From NCBI RefSeq assembly GCF_900100455.1, contig NZ_FNCV01000003.1:310001-374000 (forward strand): a stretch of 64,000 bases of DNA, given 5' to 3'. The position numbers were made by a program, and so were the translations under genes. Positions within the stretch are counted from its first letter, which is position 1, and the number at the start of each line of letters is the position of its first letter. Shown here one piece after another: positions 63,123 to 64,000 of this stretch. Below the pieces are notes generated by a model. That model was not told the origin of the DNA, did not search any database, and worked only from the letters and a program-made list of their open reading frames with translations. The DNA comes from Roseospirillum parvum (lineage in GTDB: Bacteria; Pseudomonadota; Alphaproteobacteria; Rhodospirillales; Rhodospirillaceae).

Positions 63123-63857
63123 TCACTCGATGGCGCCGAACAGGCGGCCGTAGCGGATCGCCGGGAACCACTTCCAGACCTCCCACAGGCGGGCCGAGCC
63201 GTCGGTCGAGTAGAAGATCATCTCGGCCCGGCCGATGAAGTTCTCCAGCGGCACGAAGCCGACCCGGGCCCGGCTGTCGATGGAGTTGTCGCGGTTGTCG
63301 CCCATCATGAAGTAATGCCCCTCGGGCACCGTGAACTCCCGGGTGTTGTCCAGGCGCTCGCGGTCGCTGGCCTCGAGGATGGGATGGCGCACCCCGCCGG
63401 GCAGGATTTCCTCGTACTGGGTCAGGCGGATGATGGCGTTGCGCTCGCGGTCGAAGTAGGAGAACGCCCCCAGGCGCCGCCGCTCCACCTTGATGCCGTT
63501 GATGTACAGCCGGCCCTGGCGCATCTGCACCCGGTCGCCGGGCAGGCCGATGACCCGCTTGATGTAGTCGGTGGCGTTGTCGGCCGGGGTCTTGAACACC
63601 GCCACGTCGCCCCGCCTGGGCGGTTCGGCCAGCACCCGGCCGGAGAACAGGGGCGGGCTGAAGGGCAGGCTGTAACGGCTGTAGCCATAGGAAAACTTGG
63701 AGACGAACAGGTAGTCGCCGACCAGCAGGGTGGGCACCATCGAGCCGCTGGGAATGTTGAAGGGCTCGTAGGCGAAAGTGCGCACCACAATGGCGATCAG
63801 CACGGCATAGACCACCGTGCGGAGGGTCTCGCCCGCGCCGCCGCTGCGTTTAGACAT
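63123..63857 (-). CDS. lepB: Signal peptidase I
   Basis: Inner-membrane serine protease that removes signal peptides. ATG at 63857 gives 244 residues. One N-terminal membrane helix (about 12-28) precedes the catalytic Ser-Lys dyad S39 in PSGSMVPTL and K100 in DYIKRVIGLPGD; box E GDNRDNSIDSR is also present. It starts the lepB-rnc-era operon. Upstream is a promoter with a perfect -35 and, between promoter and gene, a hairpin with a T-rich tail. Confidence 0.96.
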   Translation of the reverse strand: MSKRSGGAGETLRTVVYAVLIAIVVRTFAYEPFNIPSGSMVPTLLVGDYLFVSKFSYGYSRYSLPFSPPLFSGRVLAEPPRRGDVAVFKTPADNATDYIKRVIGLPGDRVQMRQGRLYINGIKVERRRLGAFSYFDRERNAIIRLTQYEEILPGGVRHPILEASDRERLDNTREFTVPEGHYFMMGDNRDNSIDSRARVGFVPLENFIGRAEMIFYSTDGSARLWEVWKWFPAIRYGRLFGAIE

Positions 63858-63880
63858 CAAGAAGGCCCATCAATCCGTTG

Positions 63881-63919
63881 AATAAAATGAAAGCCCGCGC
63901 CAGCCGGCGTGGCACGGGC
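63881..63919 (-). terminator. Hairpin with T-rich tail upstream of lepB
   Basis: On the minus strand GCCCG and GCCA segments (63893-63902) pair with TGGC and CGGGC (63910-63919) around a 7-base loop, with one mismatch, and TTTCATTTTATT follows (63881-63892). It could end the upstream gene's message or act as an attenuator in the lepB leader. Confidence 0.5.
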
Positions 63920-63931
63920 CCGTCTTGATTG

Positions 63932-63961
63932 CATAAAGACACCCCGCTTGGCGCCTGTCAA
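63932..63961 (-). promoter_or_regulatory. Candidate promoter for lepB-rnc-era
   Basis: Minus strand perfect -35 TTGACA (63956-63961), 18-bp spacer and weak -10 TTTATG (63932-63937). Confidence 0.45.
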
Positions 63962-63971
63962 GGCGCCCCCC

Positions 63972-64000
63972 TCAGCGCACCACCGGGGTGCCGGGGGGCA
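63972..64000 (-). CDS. Possible 3' end of an unidentified upstream gene
   Basis: A minus-strand stop (TGA at 63972-63974) closes an open stretch ending Pro-Pro-Gly-Thr-Pro-Val-Val-Arg. Only nine codons are visible. In related bacteria acpS or pdxJ often precedes lepB, but the visible end does not identify it. Confidence 0.25.

Overview
The window is GC-rich, densely packed chromosomal DNA from an alphaproteobacterium, most likely of the order Rhodospirillales (a Rhodospirillum-like organism). I infer this from the pyruvate dehydrogenase E1-beta subunit carrying its own lipoyl domain, the lipA-ratA pair, the argS-SPOR-nagZ-scpAB-tatABC-serS-surE-pcm cluster, the lepB-rnc-era-recO string, DUF1134, DUF2794 and bactofilin genes. 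I found no rRNA, tRNA, CRISPR array, insertion sequence or prophage. Most of the window is core chromosome; the clearest accessory block is about 46.0-56.6 kb.

Layout. 1-5 kb: a type I secretion membrane fusion protein (cut by the window edge) and its ABC exporter, divergent from a CHASE2 adenylate/guanylate cyclase. 5-10 kb: periplasmic glutathione peroxidase, smpB, dapA, then a soluble lytic transglycosylase coupled to a threonine/serine dehydratase. 10-12 kb: bactofilin overlapping an M23 peptidase. 12.7-14.2 kb: pgpA, pncC, ratA. 14.3-21.5 kb: one long minus-strand unit, pdhA-pdhB-pdhC-unknown-lpdA-lipA-ratA, which builds the pyruvate dehydrogenase complex and makes its lipoyl cofactor. 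21.6-31.3 kb: ftsB, malonyl-CoA decarboxylase, NAD(P)H-hydrate repair enzyme, D-amino acid dehydrogenase, secreted proteins of unknown role, a glycosyltransferase and an orphan GAF/PAS histidine kinase.

31.3-43.9 kb: a 13-gene minus-strand cluster running dgt, argS, SPOR protein, nagZ, M50 protease, scpA, scpB, tatA, tatB, tatC, serS, surE, pcm. 44-51 kb: erpA, a secreted HExxH protein, exonuclease III, a hemerythrin-receiver fusion, ilvD, DUF2794, a methyltransferase and several small proteins.

51.0-56.55 kb holds the most striking system: a LuxP-type autoinducer-2 binding protein whose predicted pocket residues all match the Vibrio harveyi protein, a LuxQ-like hybrid histidine kinase with a degenerate HPt domain, and, overlapping it by 4 bp, an HD-GYP response regulator. 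Together they could couple sensing of an AI-2-like signal to cyclic-di-GMP breakdown. No luxS, luxU or luxO is present in the window.

56.6-64 kb: dps, parC, recO, an AIM24-family protein, a small membrane protein, era, rnc and lepB. Short tandem duplications (11-17 bp) recur at or just after gene ends, and several perfect palindromes lie in promoter regions. Start codons were chosen from ribosome-binding sites, overlaps and family lengths; several are GTG and a few remain uncertain. Family assignments are from memory and reading; no database search was run.
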